DNA of 64,000 nt from Helianthus annuus. Taxonomy: Eukaryota > Streptophyta > Magnoliopsida > Asterales > Asteraceae. Position 1 is the stretch's first letter; the number at the start of each line of letters is the position of its first letter. The notes under the pieces are model-generated. The model had not been told where the DNA came from and ran no database searches. It saw only the letters and a program-made list of their open reading frames with translations. A program made the translations under genes and the position numbers. The stretch is taken from assembly GCF_002127325.2 (NCBI RefSeq), contig NC_035443.2, positions 33,097,930 through 33,161,929 of the forward strand. The letters run 5' to 3'. Of this stretch, positions 35,058 through 47,064 are shown one piece after another.

Positions 35058-36476
35058 TATAAGGCTCGACTTGTAGCACAAGGGTTTTCCCAAATCCCAG
35101 GAGTTGATTATGAGGAAACGTATTCCCCTGTAGTGGATGCGATAACCCTTAGGTTCCTAATCGGCCTCACAATCTCTGAAGGACTTCATATGAGACTAAT
35201 GGATGTCATCACCGCATACTTATACGGGACACTTGAAAATGACATCTACATGAAAACCCCTAAAGGATTAAAATTGCCTGAAGCATTAAAATCAACACCT
35301 CGAGATATGTGTTCTATAAAGCTCCAGAGATCTTTATATGGTCTCAAACAATCTGGTCGTATATGGTATAATCGACTTAGTGAATATCTCGAAAAGGTAG
35401 GATACAAGTCTGATGTAATCAGTCCATATGTCTTTATAAAACGACCACTCTCAAATTTCACTATAATAGCAGTCTATGTTGACGATATCAACATCATCGG
35501 ATCTCCTGAAGAGATAGAGAAAGCTGCTTAGTTATTAAAGAAGGAATTTGAGATGAAAGATCTTGGTATGACAAAAGTATGCATCGGACTACAATTTGAG
35601 TATCTGTGCAATGGCACATTTGTCCATCAATCAAACTACATCCAGAAGATGTTAGTACGTTGCAATATGGATAAAGCACATCCGTTTAGTGTACCTATGG
35701 TGGTCCGACCGCTAGATCCACACAAGGATCCTTATCGCCCTCAAGAAGAAGGCGAAGAAGTACTTGGTCCAGAAGTACTGTACTTAAGCGCGATCGGTGC
35801 CCTTATGTATCTCGCAAATAACACAAGACCTGACATTGCATTTGCAGTACATGTACTAGCGAGATACAGTTCGAACCCAACACGTAGACACTGGAATGGT
35901 GTAAAATATATATTCCGGTGTATTTGTGGGACACAAGACTTAGGTCTTTTCTATCAGAAAGATCAAAGGTCCTAGCTTGTTGGGTATGCTGATGCCGGAT
36001 ATCTATCAGATCCTCACAAAGCAAAATCTCAGACATGTTATATATTCACATACGGTGGCACATCAATTTCTTGGAAGTCAACTAAGCAAACACTTACAGC
36101 AACGTCATCAAATCATGCCGAATTGATAGCACTATATGATGCTGGTTGAGAATGCGTGTGGTTGAGATCAATGATTAATCACATACAAGAAGCATGCGAA
36201 TTAGAACAGATCAAGAAGGAGTCGACAATTATTTATGAAGATAACGCTGCTTGCATAGCTCAGATCAGAGAAGGTTACATCAAGGGTGATCGAACAAAGC
36301 ACATCTCACCAAAGTTCTTCTCAACATATGACTTGCAAAAGGAAGGGGAAATTGATGTTCGCCAGATTAAGTCAAGTGAAAATCTAGCTGACCTGTTCAC
36401 GAAATCTTTACCTAGAAGCAGTTTCGAGCAGCTATCACACAAGATCGGTCTTTGTAGATTGAGAGATGTTTGTTGA
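35058..36476 (+). pseudogene. pol: Copia RT and RNase H remnant
   Basis: RT motifs are KARLVAQGFSQIPGVDY, RSLYGLKQSGRIWYN and the catalytic YVDD (near 35477). RNase H shows DAGYLSDPHKAKSQ, YEDNAACI and the end motif LADLFTKSLPRSSFEQL. In-frame stops occur at 35529 (TAG), 35973 (TAG) and 36148 (TGA). The stop at 36474 is probably the natural one, followed by a C-run/G-run before the 3' untranslated part. Confidence 0.88.
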
Positions 36477-36670
36477 ATTCGGGGGGAGAATTATACACGC
36501 TGTACTTTTTTTCCCTTAAATAAGTTTTGTCCCACTGGGTTTTCTTAGTAAGGTTTTTAATGAGGCAGCATAGCTATCCAGTAGTATCAGTTTATTTATT
36601 CAGGTCCTGAATTACCTATTTAACATCATCCTGAAGTATGTTGTTAAACTGTGTATAATTCTAAATGTCT

Positions 36671-36876
36671 GAGGGGGAGTGTTATAAACCAGACATTTTA
36701 GGCCCAACCAATTACTTATGGGCTTTAGGGTTTATAGCTATGTTCATCTATATATTGTAATGTTGAATAATGGAGAAGTTAGTTTATCTCTTTTCTCTTT
36801 GGTTTTTATCAAAAACATTATTTTGATAAATAATTTTTAAGAAACATTATTTTGAAAAATACTTTTAGCACCAACA
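36671..36876 (+). repeat. Polypurine tract and 3' LTR of the copia element
   Basis: GAGGGGGAG (36671-36679) is directly followed by TGTTATAAACC at 36680, a standard copia polypurine-tract/LTR joint. The LTR end is set tentatively at ...CCAACA (36876), giving about 197 bp; without a 5' LTR this end cannot be verified. Confidence 0.65.
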
Positions 36877-37549
36877 CCAGTGTGAAAAAAAAAAACTCCC
36901 AAATATATATTATTGATATTTTATTTGTATTTTAAGTGAAATTCAAGATGGTTTGGGTATGATCAGAAGTATGACTTTGGATCACTTCGGTTTTTGGGTG
37001 TCACATTGAATGGTTCACATAGATGGGATTATAACATTATGTGATTGCATAGGTGTCTAAGACATTATTGCCCGGAAGCATGATCAACGTGTCACCCTAT
37101 GTTAAAAGTGTTACAAGTGTATGCTTTACATCACACTTTATTTGCTACTTATCTGCCTCAATTCCCTATGCTTCATTTCTAAAATCAGCTGAAATTTTGT
37201 GTTTTTGCTTCCTTATTGAACTGCAATTTGTTGGAAGACTGGTCTAGTTTTTGCATCTGAAAGAGGTAATAATCTTGCAATCTGATATATCTTGTAAGGG
37301 TTCATTCTGTATGTGATAAATGGTGTAATGGTTGACTTTTTGACTGGATTCTGACCATCTATAGTTTGATTTTTACTGAATTTGATTTGACTTTAAGATA
37401 TTGTAAACAACTAATGTACAAGGACAGATTGTTGTGTCATTATGAATTAGCTTGCAGTGAAATTAGATTAAAAGCTATAGTTTGACCCAGAAAGTCAAAG
37501 ATGTTGAATTTCAACCATCAATAGTTAGCAAGTCTGTTAAATTCCACTG
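36877..37549. other. Intergenic DNA without a recognised gene
   Basis: The 64-residue frame at 37053-37247 (PGSMINVSPYVKSVTSV) is not a family I know. A GT-rich splice-donor-like site (GAAAGAGGTAATAA, near 37260) follows it, so it might be a captured exon, but nothing else supports this. Confidence 0.35.
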
Positions 37550-37552
37550 TAA

Positions 37553-37849
37553 GGGTAGGGGCGATCCACTAGTGATGGAGTTCCATCACTCACAACATCT
37601 AATTAAGTTTCGTCACGTCATCGAGCTTTATTCCATCACTAGTGATTGATTTTAGTGGAAATGTCCATCACTCACCACACACTCATCTCCATCATCAAAA
37701 TCATTCACAAAACAACAAAACAACAAATCATTCACGCGTGAAGACGACAACGCGTCAACTCCACCACGCGTGATGCAAGGTAGTGGGGGCGGTGTTTCAC
37801 TGCCCATAACTCGTGGACTTTTGGCCATCACGTGGCGCCCCGGGTGCTC
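37553..37849. mobile_element. PIF/Harbinger (Tourist-like) MITE, 297 bp
   Basis: It is flanked by TAA at 37550-37552 and 37850-37852. The imperfect terminal inverted repeats read GGGTAGGGGCGATCC... on the left and, reversed, GAGCACCCGGGGCGCC... on the right; the GGGGCG..CCAC..GTGATGG block aligns in both. The 3-bp TAA duplication is the Harbinger signature. It shares its right-hand TAA with the next MITE. No coding sequence is supported. Confidence 0.6.
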
Positions 37850-37960
37850 TAAGAGCATCTACAATGCTCCGTCCACTTGCCTAGCTAGTCCAATTGCAGA
37901 CTTCACACATCCGGACCTACATGCGTTGGAGGATTTTGACTTGGCTGGTCCGGTTTATTT

Positions 37961-38290
37961 CACTAGTACAGAAGTGAGCATTAGACGCGGTTAAAATAGT
38001 TTTTAGTCGCGGTTTCAAACCGCGACTTAAAATGCCGTGGCTAAAAATGTGTTTTTTATAAGACGCGGTTTGCTAAACCCTGTCTTAAAATAAACCACCG
38101 CGACTAAAAAGATGTTGATACTTTTATCGAAATATTTTTAGTCAGCATTATGAACCGCGACTTAAAATCGTTTTACAATTTTAGGAAAAGTTTTTAGTCA
38201 GTGTTGGATGAACCCCGACTTAAAGTCGTTTTACAATTTTAGGAAAGGTTTTAGTCGGTGTTGGATGAACCGCGACTTATGACCAATGCT
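37961..38290. repeat. CACTA left terminal and subterminal repeats
   Basis: The terminal repeat is followed by several direct and inverted copies of TTTTAGTCGCGGTTT / AACCGCGACTTAAAA, plus a longer repeat with CGTTTTACAATTTTAGGAAA at 38170-38250. Such clusters bind the element's own TNPA-like protein in the En/Spm family. Confidence 0.85.
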
Positions 38291-38559
38291 GTAAGTACGA
38301 CAAATTATGCTGTCAAATTTCAAACAAAAATCTGTAATAAAAAAGAGATATGAAAAAATGACATAATATGCAGTAAAAAAATAATCTGCACTCCAACATA
38401 GACGTCAAATCCAATCAATCCTTTTATATATTCAACGTAGTCAAATCCGGACAAGTAAAAAAGTGAACCAATACACATTTAACCTCAAAGTCTACAATAT
38501 TAATTGGTAAAATAACAATTCACTACTTAATCTATTTGAAACCATAAACAAACTATATT

Positions 38560-39146
38560 TAAACTAAAGAATACCCAACCCGTCAAATAAAATTGGCATC
38601 AATTCCTTCAACATCTTTTCTATATCTTCATTTGCAACCTCTTTCGTGTCGTTCTACATCTAAAAAAATAGAAAATATTATAATTATTAGAAATTAGTTA
38701 ATATCAACGAACAAATTGTTAGAAATACATAATTACTCGCATGTTCGTGTGAGCATTTTTGTACATGTTATCTTGTATATACTTATGCACATCTAAAAAA
38801 TAATTAAGAAATAGACTTACTTTGGGAAATTGTTTTTGATACATTTTGACAAAGTCGAACATAGATTGAAGAAGTGTATAGCCGCATTCCCAGGTCTTAG
38901 CTTGTTGATTGCACTACAATAAATTAACAATTATTACTTATTCAAAATTTTTGAAAATCAAACTAAGAAATAGAAAACAAACTTACATTAACCATATCAA
39001 ATGTGGGTTTTATTGGCAGCAAAGCGCTTTCAATCACACTTGTAAGACGATAGTGGCTAGGATTCTTGTTGCCCTCTTTGAATAGTGAATCTAAAATATA
39101 TGCCCGTCGTACTTTTGCGGCAATAATGAACAAAGTCCAATGTCCA
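38560..39146 (-). pseudogene. Ulp1/C48-type cysteine protease domain of the CACTA element (exons)
   Basis: Exon 39146-38987 (minus) begins after a ..GTAG acceptor, carries HWTLFIIAAKVRRAYILDSLF (catalytic His of HW and Asp of LDS) and ends at a GTAAGT donor. Exon 38913-38821 holds NQQAKTWECGYTLLQ (the Gln and catalytic Cys region) and also ends in GTAAGT. A further exon from 38659 encodes NDTKEVANEDIEKMLKEL but has TAG as its second codon. A short piece near 38793-38740 may be another exon. SUMO-protease-like domains are known in some plant CACTA and Mutator elements. Its role in transposition is unclear; here it is broken. Confidence 0.7.
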
Positions 39147-39800
39147 CTACAAAAAGTAAAGTTAAAGCATAGTTAATGAATTGTACTTCTGGTTCAAACG
39201 GGTCGAATCCGACAGGTTAAGAAAAGAAATTTGTACCTTAGTATATGTCTAAAGCTCCAAAGTGTCAAAGATTCACCACGGGATCAATGGTATCTACAAC
39301 GAGCATTGTAAATTGTTAATTAGAATAAACTAGATGGAACCCCCGCCAAAAAGGTCAAAATCTAATAAGTGTCAAAATATAGCACAAAACTAACAAACGT
39401 TTGAAATAAATATTCAAAACTTCGTTCGTGAACCTCTTCCACAATCATCGTGTGAGTAAAATGATCCTCGTGTTAACTCTATTTTAACAATGATAGTAAC
39501 AGTTACATGTTAAAAAATAAACACCTTTCAATGTGCAAACAACTAGGACATTATTCAAGATGCAAACACTAAAATAGTGGTTTTCTATAGCCTTTGAGAC
39601 TATATAGACCAATCAGATAGTTATAATAAGCAATTCCAAACACATTTGTGAGCTCATAAGTTGAGGATAGGATAAATGAATAGAATTTCAATGTTACCTT
39701 AGTATTGGAAGAATGCCAAAAGGGTTGGTCTTTGACTTCCAACAGTTTTCTCATTTCCACCTCTACAACTTCTAGGTTCATGAAAAGCATTAATTTCTAA
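39147..39800. other. CACTA internal DNA, no further domain seen
   Basis: AT-rich, intron-like. The transposase core expected between the two protein remnants is not visible here or at 40451-41519. The frame at 39569-39790 has no recognisable content. Confidence 0.5.
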
Positions 39801-40450
39801 GGGTGTAAGGGGCACTCACCTAAGAGGTGAGTCCCCTCTCTTACGCCCAACCAATCAACTAGTGCCACGTCAACTCCCCTCTTACACTCCCCTAACACCC
39901 CATTTTGATGGCGGCACTCCCCTCTTAGGGGAGTTGGGTTTTTTTTTTTTTTTTTTGTAAAATTATGCATGTTTACAAATTAAAAAAATATTAATAAAAA
40001 TAAAAATTAAATAAAAGACATTTCATTAAATTAAAAAAAAATACATTCAAACTAGAAAAATAAAAATTACATTCAAACTAGAAAATAAAAGACATTTCAT
40101 CCATCGTCGGGAAAGTCGGGTAGGGTAGAAAGAAACGGAAACTTGGAATCCATTTTGTGTTGTCTTTGAAAGATTTGTGAGTTTGAGAGTGGTGGTGTGA
40201 GTTTGAGAGTGGTGAGTGTGGTAAAAAATTTGATTTAGGTTGGTTTATATTTATATTATTAAAGAAAATTGATTTTTTTTTAAATTTTGACCGTTTGACA
40301 ACGGTCCTTTTTCGACAATCGTGCTAAACTCAAGCGGTGACTCCACACCGAAACCTATCACCGATTCGGGTCCCCGCTTGGATGGCGGTGGTGTTCCCGA
40401 TCGGTGACTAGGCTCACCGAACCACTCCCCGAAGAACGCCCCGTGCACCC
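39801..40450. mobile_element. Harbinger-type non-autonomous element, 650 bp
   Basis: Ends are GGGTGTAAGGGGCACTC and the inverted ...GCCCCGTGCACCC, with TAA on both sides (39798-39800; 40451-40453). The body has a TAAGAGG(G)GAGT-rich palindromic start and a poly-T/A stretch. A short minus-strand frame, MDSKFPFLSTLPDFPDDG then stop (near 40155-40098), resembles the start of a Harbinger-encoded protein, suggesting it is a deletion derivative of an autonomous element. Confidence 0.75.
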
Positions 40451-41519
40451 TAATTCATCTTCTAGCCATTTTACGTAGCTAGCAACCTAAAAAGGAAGGG
40501 AAAACACATAAAACTCATGTTCTTACCCGAAATGAAAATAATGATGACCAAACTAAAAAACTCTAGTCAGACATACAAGAGTTCTTTGAGATATGTGTTA
40601 AATACAATAATTTAAAAAATGTATGAAAGTCAAGATCGATTGAAAATTTGAAATACAAATGTATTGCATTATTATGAAACATGACAAATAACAACATTTA
40701 CCTTCTACTTTTAGACTCAGCAGCCAATCTCACATCTAAGCATAAAAAAGCAGACGATGACAGAAGAGTCTAGCTTGGATTTGGATATTAAAAAGTCAAC
40801 TCTATGTTTTGCATTTGTAAGACATCTAGCTTAGATACAAACACTGCAGGAGGGGAGTCTTTAATGAAATTGAACCAATGAGCAAGTATAGTAAACTTAA
40901 TTAAAAAATCTCGTAGTCATGATCAATGTAAACAAACTCGTTATTAAACACGAAGTAACTGAGTAAATTTATAGTATACGTACCTAAAGACGTTCGTTAT
41001 TGGCATTTGGTGGTAAGATTTTACATGTACTCAGCATAACATGGCATACCTGTGCACCAATAATATTTTGGGAAACAAATACAATTGACTTTTGAAGTCA
41101 TCCAAAGATTAATTTACAGTGTGTTTGCGTTAGCCATTGTAAAAATAAAACCTAGTCCAGCTTTGACACCACAAATAAGCCCATCTACAAATCTTTACTA
41201 TAGGATTCCGATGTATTCTTCCAACTACTGGTATTTGATTGGTATATAAACAAAATCAAATTCTATACTCAATTCCAATGGGGTTAAGTTTCAGGTAAAA
41301 TAATAATATAAACAGATTACATTATGTCGAAGTCCACTAAAGCAAAACTTATGATCACAAATTGCCCAGATAGTATATCATAAACCAAATCAAAGTTGGA
41401 GCTTGACTCCACTATCTTCTCAAGTTCTATCATGTAACGTTTTTTATAGAAAATAACAGATGCCCTCCAATAATAACATCTTCTGATAGCAAAAATTCAT
41501 CAAGGAATATGTACCTGAC
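40451..41519. other. CACTA internal DNA without recognised coding
   Basis: No domain or terminal repeat is recognised. It lies where the catalytic core of the CACTA transposase should be; either it is deleted or too decayed. Confidence 0.5.
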
Positions 41520-42204
41520 CATACATGTTCACAACCCTTCTGAAAGACAGCTATTGTCGGGGCATCGGACCAATAAATCCTTCATTTTTAAAGAGCTTGC
41601 CATTTTTACCACAAGCACTCAAGTGTTATCCTAAAACAGAAAATTCAAAAACGAGTTCAATAATGTCATGAAACTAAGATAAATGTGTTGACTTCAAGAT
41701 AGACAACCTTAAAACCGCACGAAGTTTTGAATATTTATTACGACCCACATATAATGGTTTTAACTCATCTTCAAGTAATTTCCTTAATTTTTCTTGCCCA
41801 TTATCACCAATATTAGTCTCTAAATCCTCATACATTTCATTGAAGTTGTGATTGTCTTCATTTAAAATGCCATTTTATTTTCGTGATCAGTATCTTGTTC
41901 GTTGTTATATGTTTGATCATTGTCTTCATTGAACGACGACGTGCCACGATTTGAAAGCGACTCCCCATGCTTTGACCAACAAGTATATCCATGCACAAAA
42001 CCATCTCTCAACAAATGAAACTTTATGTCTTTAATATCATGTTTCTGAAAATTTTTACACGATGCACAAGGACAAAAATGAGCTAATCTTCGGCATTCAC
42101 CCGAACCCGATGAGCTTCAGCGGCCTTAAGAAAACTTTGAACACCCATTATATAGTTTGCACTAACAGGACTTTGTTTGTACATCCAATCGTCACGATCC
42201 ATCT
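41520..42204 (-). pseudogene. CACTA TNP2 transposase N-terminal remnant (transposase-associated domain)
   Basis: From ATG at about 42204 (minus) the frame reads MDRDDWMYKQSPVSANYIMG, then breaks with a one-base shift near 42110 and continues in another frame with CRRLAHFCPCASCKN (zinc-type CxC..C), FHLLRDGFVHGYTCW and SKHGES. This is the transposase-associated domain at the start of TNP2-type proteins. A later piece, GKNGKLFKNEGFIGP, lies near 41590. Several stops and shifts make it non-functional. Confidence 0.75.
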
Positions 42205-42409
42205 GAAATCAAAATTAACAAATAAATCAAGTAGCCAATTTTTGTTTCAACCACTGAGGGTAAACCTATGAGGGACATGTGTCAATCATTGGAGTTATCT
42301 ATTTTTTTATTTTCCGACCTATATCTCCTACTTAATTATAAATATTTATTTCTTTTATAATTAAAGATAACCAATATATATAGGTATTACTTAATGATAA
42401 CAAAAGATG

Positions 42410-43219
42410 TGTTAGGATCTGAGGCTCTCATGATTGTGTTTGTTTGTATAAATTGAACATTCAGAGAATATAAAACAGTGAAAAGTGCAGCGGAAATGGA
42501 TACAAACTTTGTAAACACAATCCAAAGAAGAGAATAGTATGATAAACACTTGCTTCACATTAAGTCGAATGATTGAATTACAAAGCAAATGATTACAAGC
42601 ATGCTTACAATACTAAGCTCCCCCTCAGCCTGATACCCCAAGGTTGGTTGCACAAGATGAAAGGATTGGACTGAAGAAGAAGAATCCACTCAGTCAATCA
42701 AATGTAACAGTACAGGGTACTGCTCCATTTATAGGCAAACCAAACCACTGAAGCATCTCAGCTGACGTCACCATGATAGTGACATCTAACAAACTAACAA
42801 CCTATAAACACTGTTCTAAACAAACTACTGATATACAACATCTGATTATCAGTACAATACAAAACAAAAGATAACAACTGCTTCACGTTCCACTGTTGTA
42901 GCCTGAGCACTGATGTTGAACTTCAGTGCTTTCTTCAAAGGTGATCAGTCTTTGAGTGGGCAGTGCTTGTGTCTTTCAGCAATACTTAGGAAACAACAGT
43001 AGATAGGGCAACAGTGTTTGTCTTCAACAGTTCTTTAGAGTTTCATCAGTGTTTGGTTCATCAGTTGTTGTAGTGAGCAGTACTTAAGATCCATCAGCTG
43101 TTAGAATACCACTGTCAAGGGGAAAGCAAAGTGTAGGCTGTTGCTTATTGTTAGTCCACTGATGTGATCCGGTTTTGGCTTTACATTATCTGTTCCTCTG
43201 GTAGGGTTCAATCCCAACA
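42410..43219 (-). mobile_element. Solo LTR of the SIRE-like family
   Basis: TGTTAGGATC ... CCCAACA, 810 bp, flanked by AGATG at 42405-42409 and 43220-43224. It aligns over its whole length with the LTRs at 8408-9199 and 19716-20415 and preserves stretches missing from each of them. The minus-strand TATA box is near 42727-42736. It proves the LTR's true ends. Confidence 0.97.
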
Positions 43220-43411
43220 AGATGAAAATTAAGATAATGACAAAGTTGAAGGGCTAGAGATAATTAACATGTATTACTAGATAATGTTGAACATTGAATT
43301 ATTGTTAGTTTATAATATTATACACATTATAGTTTATGATAGGGTGGGTCTATTCGCAAACGCCATTTGTTTATGATAGAACAGAAGTCAGTCCTTGTCT
43401 GTTGACTAAGA

Positions 43412-46400
43412 TGTCACACCCCGACCGCGTATAACATGCAACCGCGGCGGAAAACGTCGGGGAGTGTTGTGAACAGAATTAATTTGTTTCATAACCATGG
43501 CATACAAAATTGTATTTTATTTATAAACAAGAGTAGTACATTGTTTCAAAACAAGAAATACCAAGTTCATAACATATTTATACTAGCCTATCTTCATTGT
43601 TAGGCTCTAAGGCACAGGTCCGCCCTAGTGTTGTGTTCATCGTCCTATGGAACAGCTCCTGAAAACACATGTGAAAGTAGGTACGTCAGCATAAAAATGC
43701 CTGGGAGATACATAGTTTTTGTGAAAATGGGATTCATGACTTGTGTTTAAAGAATGTTTAATAACAGTCAGTCATGAACCTTGTAATTTGTCTTGCTTTG
43801 TAAACCATTTGAAAAACGATAACATCAAAGGATATGTATAAATAAGTGCAAGGTTAAATGAATAACCAAGTAAAATGAGTTGAATAAGATAAGTTGTTTG
43901 TGAAAATAATGTCTTGTGAAGTATATGTTACTTATGTAAAATGTAATGTGTCTAAACTGAAATGACTTAGATAACGCCACGATATGTAATATTATACAAA
44001 CATTTATATATAGGAAGTACCAGCGGCGTATCCACCATGTTTGTATCATATCACACACGCCACGTTACTTAAATCATTTACCCAAACCAATCCACCATGT
44101 AAATTGTTCATGTGTAAACCAAATGTCAAGTGTTATTGTGTAAACCATGTCAAATGTTTATGTTCAAATGTAAACCACCAAATGTGTATGTCAATGTCAA
44201 CGTGTTTATGTTCAATGTAAATCATGTAATGTGCATCCCAAAATGTATCATGTATGGTAAGCGAAATGTATCAACTTAAACCATTTGTAAAATGCACAAA
44301 ACAAGTCGTTGAAGTAACACGTGGTTTAAATCAACGTTATGTTCTGTGGAAAAATGCATGCTCTATTGATATTAACATTTATGCGGTATTGTAAACTATG
44401 CATACATCCAAGCCTTGAGACTGCGGCGATAAACCCTTAAACAAATTAAAGGTTTATCTAAGTTATGTATATCGAATTCGGTCATTCCTTCCAGTCCTAT
44501 CAAACCCAGGACTTCAGGAATGGGAGTTGTCAATTCCTATGGTACCACTACCTACTAACGAACGGCGTGATCAATGTTAATGAATGTATTGTCCCATGTT
44601 AAACAAACCAAATGTCATAACAAAATGAAGGCATGTGATGTAAACAATTGTACTAAGTATGCTAAGTAAACATACTAAGCAGAAGTGTTATGTAAATCAA
44701 TGTGCCCATATGCTGAGTAAACATATGCAGCAGAAATGTTCATGTAAATCAATGTGTCCATATGCTGAGTAAACATATGCAACAGAAATGTTCATGTAAA
44801 TCAGTGTGTCCATATGCTGAGTAAACATATGCAACAGAAATGTTCATGTAAATCGATGTGCCCATATGCTGAGTAAGCATATGCAGCAAAAATGTTATGT
44901 AAATCAATGTACTAAGTACGCACACAATGGGCATACATAGCATAAAATGTAGTGAAATCATGTACTATAATGTACTAATGAGCATAGCAGATATACGATG
45001 TGAAAACATGGAAAGCATGAAAGTAACAGATAGGCACATGTGTCTCACCCCAAAACAGTTTAGAAAACAGTAAAAGAGGGGTCCAATGTACTCACCTGAG
45101 ATTGCTTTGAGTTCCTTGTATAATAACCAGATAATGCTAAAGATCACGGAATATCAACGGCACCTAATAGGTAGCTTATGTTAATATACCGGACCAAATC
45201 GGAAGGATCGGACAGTACGCGGGTTCGAAAACCAAACGAGTATGGAGACTCGTGTAATATGGTTTAACAAAGCCTACATACTAAAATGAAACTTAACCTA
45301 AGTGCTTACGGTCCATCATGACCCGTTGAGGTAGCTTATGCCACCTTACGCGTCGTTCGCGTAGAACGCGTCTGGAACGCCTAACATCGTGACCACTAGG
45401 TATAACCCCGGAAGGCTACAACTATGGCCACCTAAAGTGTTTGGTCGGATCCTAGTGATCGACCAAATGGGTCGGGTTCGAAAGTATAAGCGATGGTTTA
45501 GATCGCTTACATTACGACCCTATATAAGCACTAAACTAAAAGTGACGAGCTAAGCATGTTAGAACATGCTTAACTAAGTTTGAAAACAGGTTTGACATCA
45601 AAACAAACGGCTTTGATGCCCACGAGTAGTTTGGTTACAAAATATGCAAGAATGCACATTTTGGCCGAAACTACGACTCGTTACTGAGCCTAGATAACGT
45701 GGTGATCAGTAGGTATAGTCACTACTGACTATAACCATCGTGATCACGCTCACGTTATGAAGTTCCATGAACTTCGCATCGACCATAAGCTGGTCAATGC
45801 AGAAAGTCAACAAAACGTTGACTTTCGGACTCGAAAAGCGAATAAAAGAGCGAAAGAAGACTTACGGAGGGTCCCCGAGTGCTAATCTAGATCAAATAGC
45901 TCAGGTATGAAACAATGGTTTCAACTTAGAGCTTTAGATCTGATTCTTGTGGGTTTTTACACAAAAGGGGGGGGGTATTTATAGGAAAAGTGGAACCGTT
46001 AGGATCGTTTATCGAATATCGTGCCGCGATCTCGAGCGTACACTTGTCAAATTCTTGTGGTAAGTCAGAAATTGCCCCTTGGCTCTTGATTGGGTGAAAG
46101 GGCATTGCCTCTTGATCGAACGAAAGGCCAACTGCATTAAATAGATACATTGAATCTGTCTGACAGTCTCACGCGCCCCGCGTAAGGATTTGGTAAATCC
46201 TTACGCGCCCCGCCTAAGGTTCCCAGATCAGAATTTACAATTTTGGTCCCTGCACTTCAGAAACACGTATTTTGGCCCATTTTTGGCACGTTTAAGCCCC
46301 GTTAACCTCATTTCAAGGCTCTAAGATGAAGTTAAAGTGTAGGGGACATGAAATATGCTCAAAAATATTCCGGATGTCGGTTCGTTTGGCCGTACGATTG

Positions 46401-47059
46401 CGATGTTCGCTTAATTACGACGGAATGCGCATAAGCGCGAAAGACGATCCAAATGACGCGACGAATGGATTTTTCTCATGCCCAACACTAAGGCATAATA
46501 TAAGGATGCTTACATAAATTTTTGGATGTCCGGATGTATTCAGAACGTAAGTTATGCGCGAAAGTGCAAACTTATGCACTTTTTGACACTTTTAGTCCCT
46601 GAATGATCCAAAAGTTTATTTTAGCATACCAAACCCCTCAAAGCCTATTTCTAAGCTATGTAAAGGATATTTATGGTATGTTTAACTTATGGACATGTTC
46701 CGGAATGTTCGTTACAGTTCAAATTGGCATACTTTCACAGTTTGTCAAGTTTAGTCCCTGTAAGCGAATTAACTTGTTTTTGCCATACCAAAGCCTTCAA
46801 AACTTATTTCTAAGTTATGTAAAGGTTATTTAAGGTATGTTGAGTATATGTTGATGTTCCAGAGTATTTGTCGCATTAAACTAAGTACGTTTACGCACCA
46901 GTTTGCGTAAAATTCTCTAGAAAGCGATGTAGAGTTTGAATTTGAACAAAAGTCAAAACATGAAAAATGAAAAACACAACCAAACAAACATTGGGATCAA
47001 ATAACATTATTTTATTGATAATTGAACTGTTCACAATGATTGCAAGCACAAATGTTACA
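43412..47059 (-). mobile_element. Solo LTR, 3.65 kb, nested in the CACTA element
   Basis: Starts TGTCACACCCC and ends AATGTTACA, with TAAGA at 43407-43411 and 47060-47064. No internal region is present, so this is a solo LTR of a giant-LTR family; its start resembles those at 10411 and 61857. The minus-strand TATA box is near 45976-45984. It includes a 52-bp tandem array (44649-44908), a perfect 13-bp-stem hairpin (46179-46191 with 46195-46207) and a stem CCCCGAC/GTCGGGG at the end near 43418-43462. The frames inside it (for example 43825-44058 and 44749-45147) are repeat-derived. Confidence 0.95.
44649..44908. repeat. 52-bp tandem array in the solo LTR
   Basis: Four full units start near 44701, 44753, 44805 and 44857, with a diverged unit before them. 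Each holds CATATGCTGAGTAAACATATG-like inverted halves and GAAATGTTCATGTAAATC. Confidence 0.93.
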
Positions 47060-47064
47060 TAAGA

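Larger units (their letters stand above)
32236..36876 (+). mobile_element. Decayed, 5'-truncated copia retrotransposon (Ivana/Oryco-like)
   Basis: The copia order gag, protease, integrase, RT, RNase H is present on the plus strand, ending in a polypurine tract and one LTR. There is no 5' LTR, the gag start is missing, and the integrase core is deleted. At least six in-frame stops break the rest. The gag knuckle and GAG-pre-integrase style suggest the Ivana/Oryco lineage, a tentative call. Confidence 0.85.
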
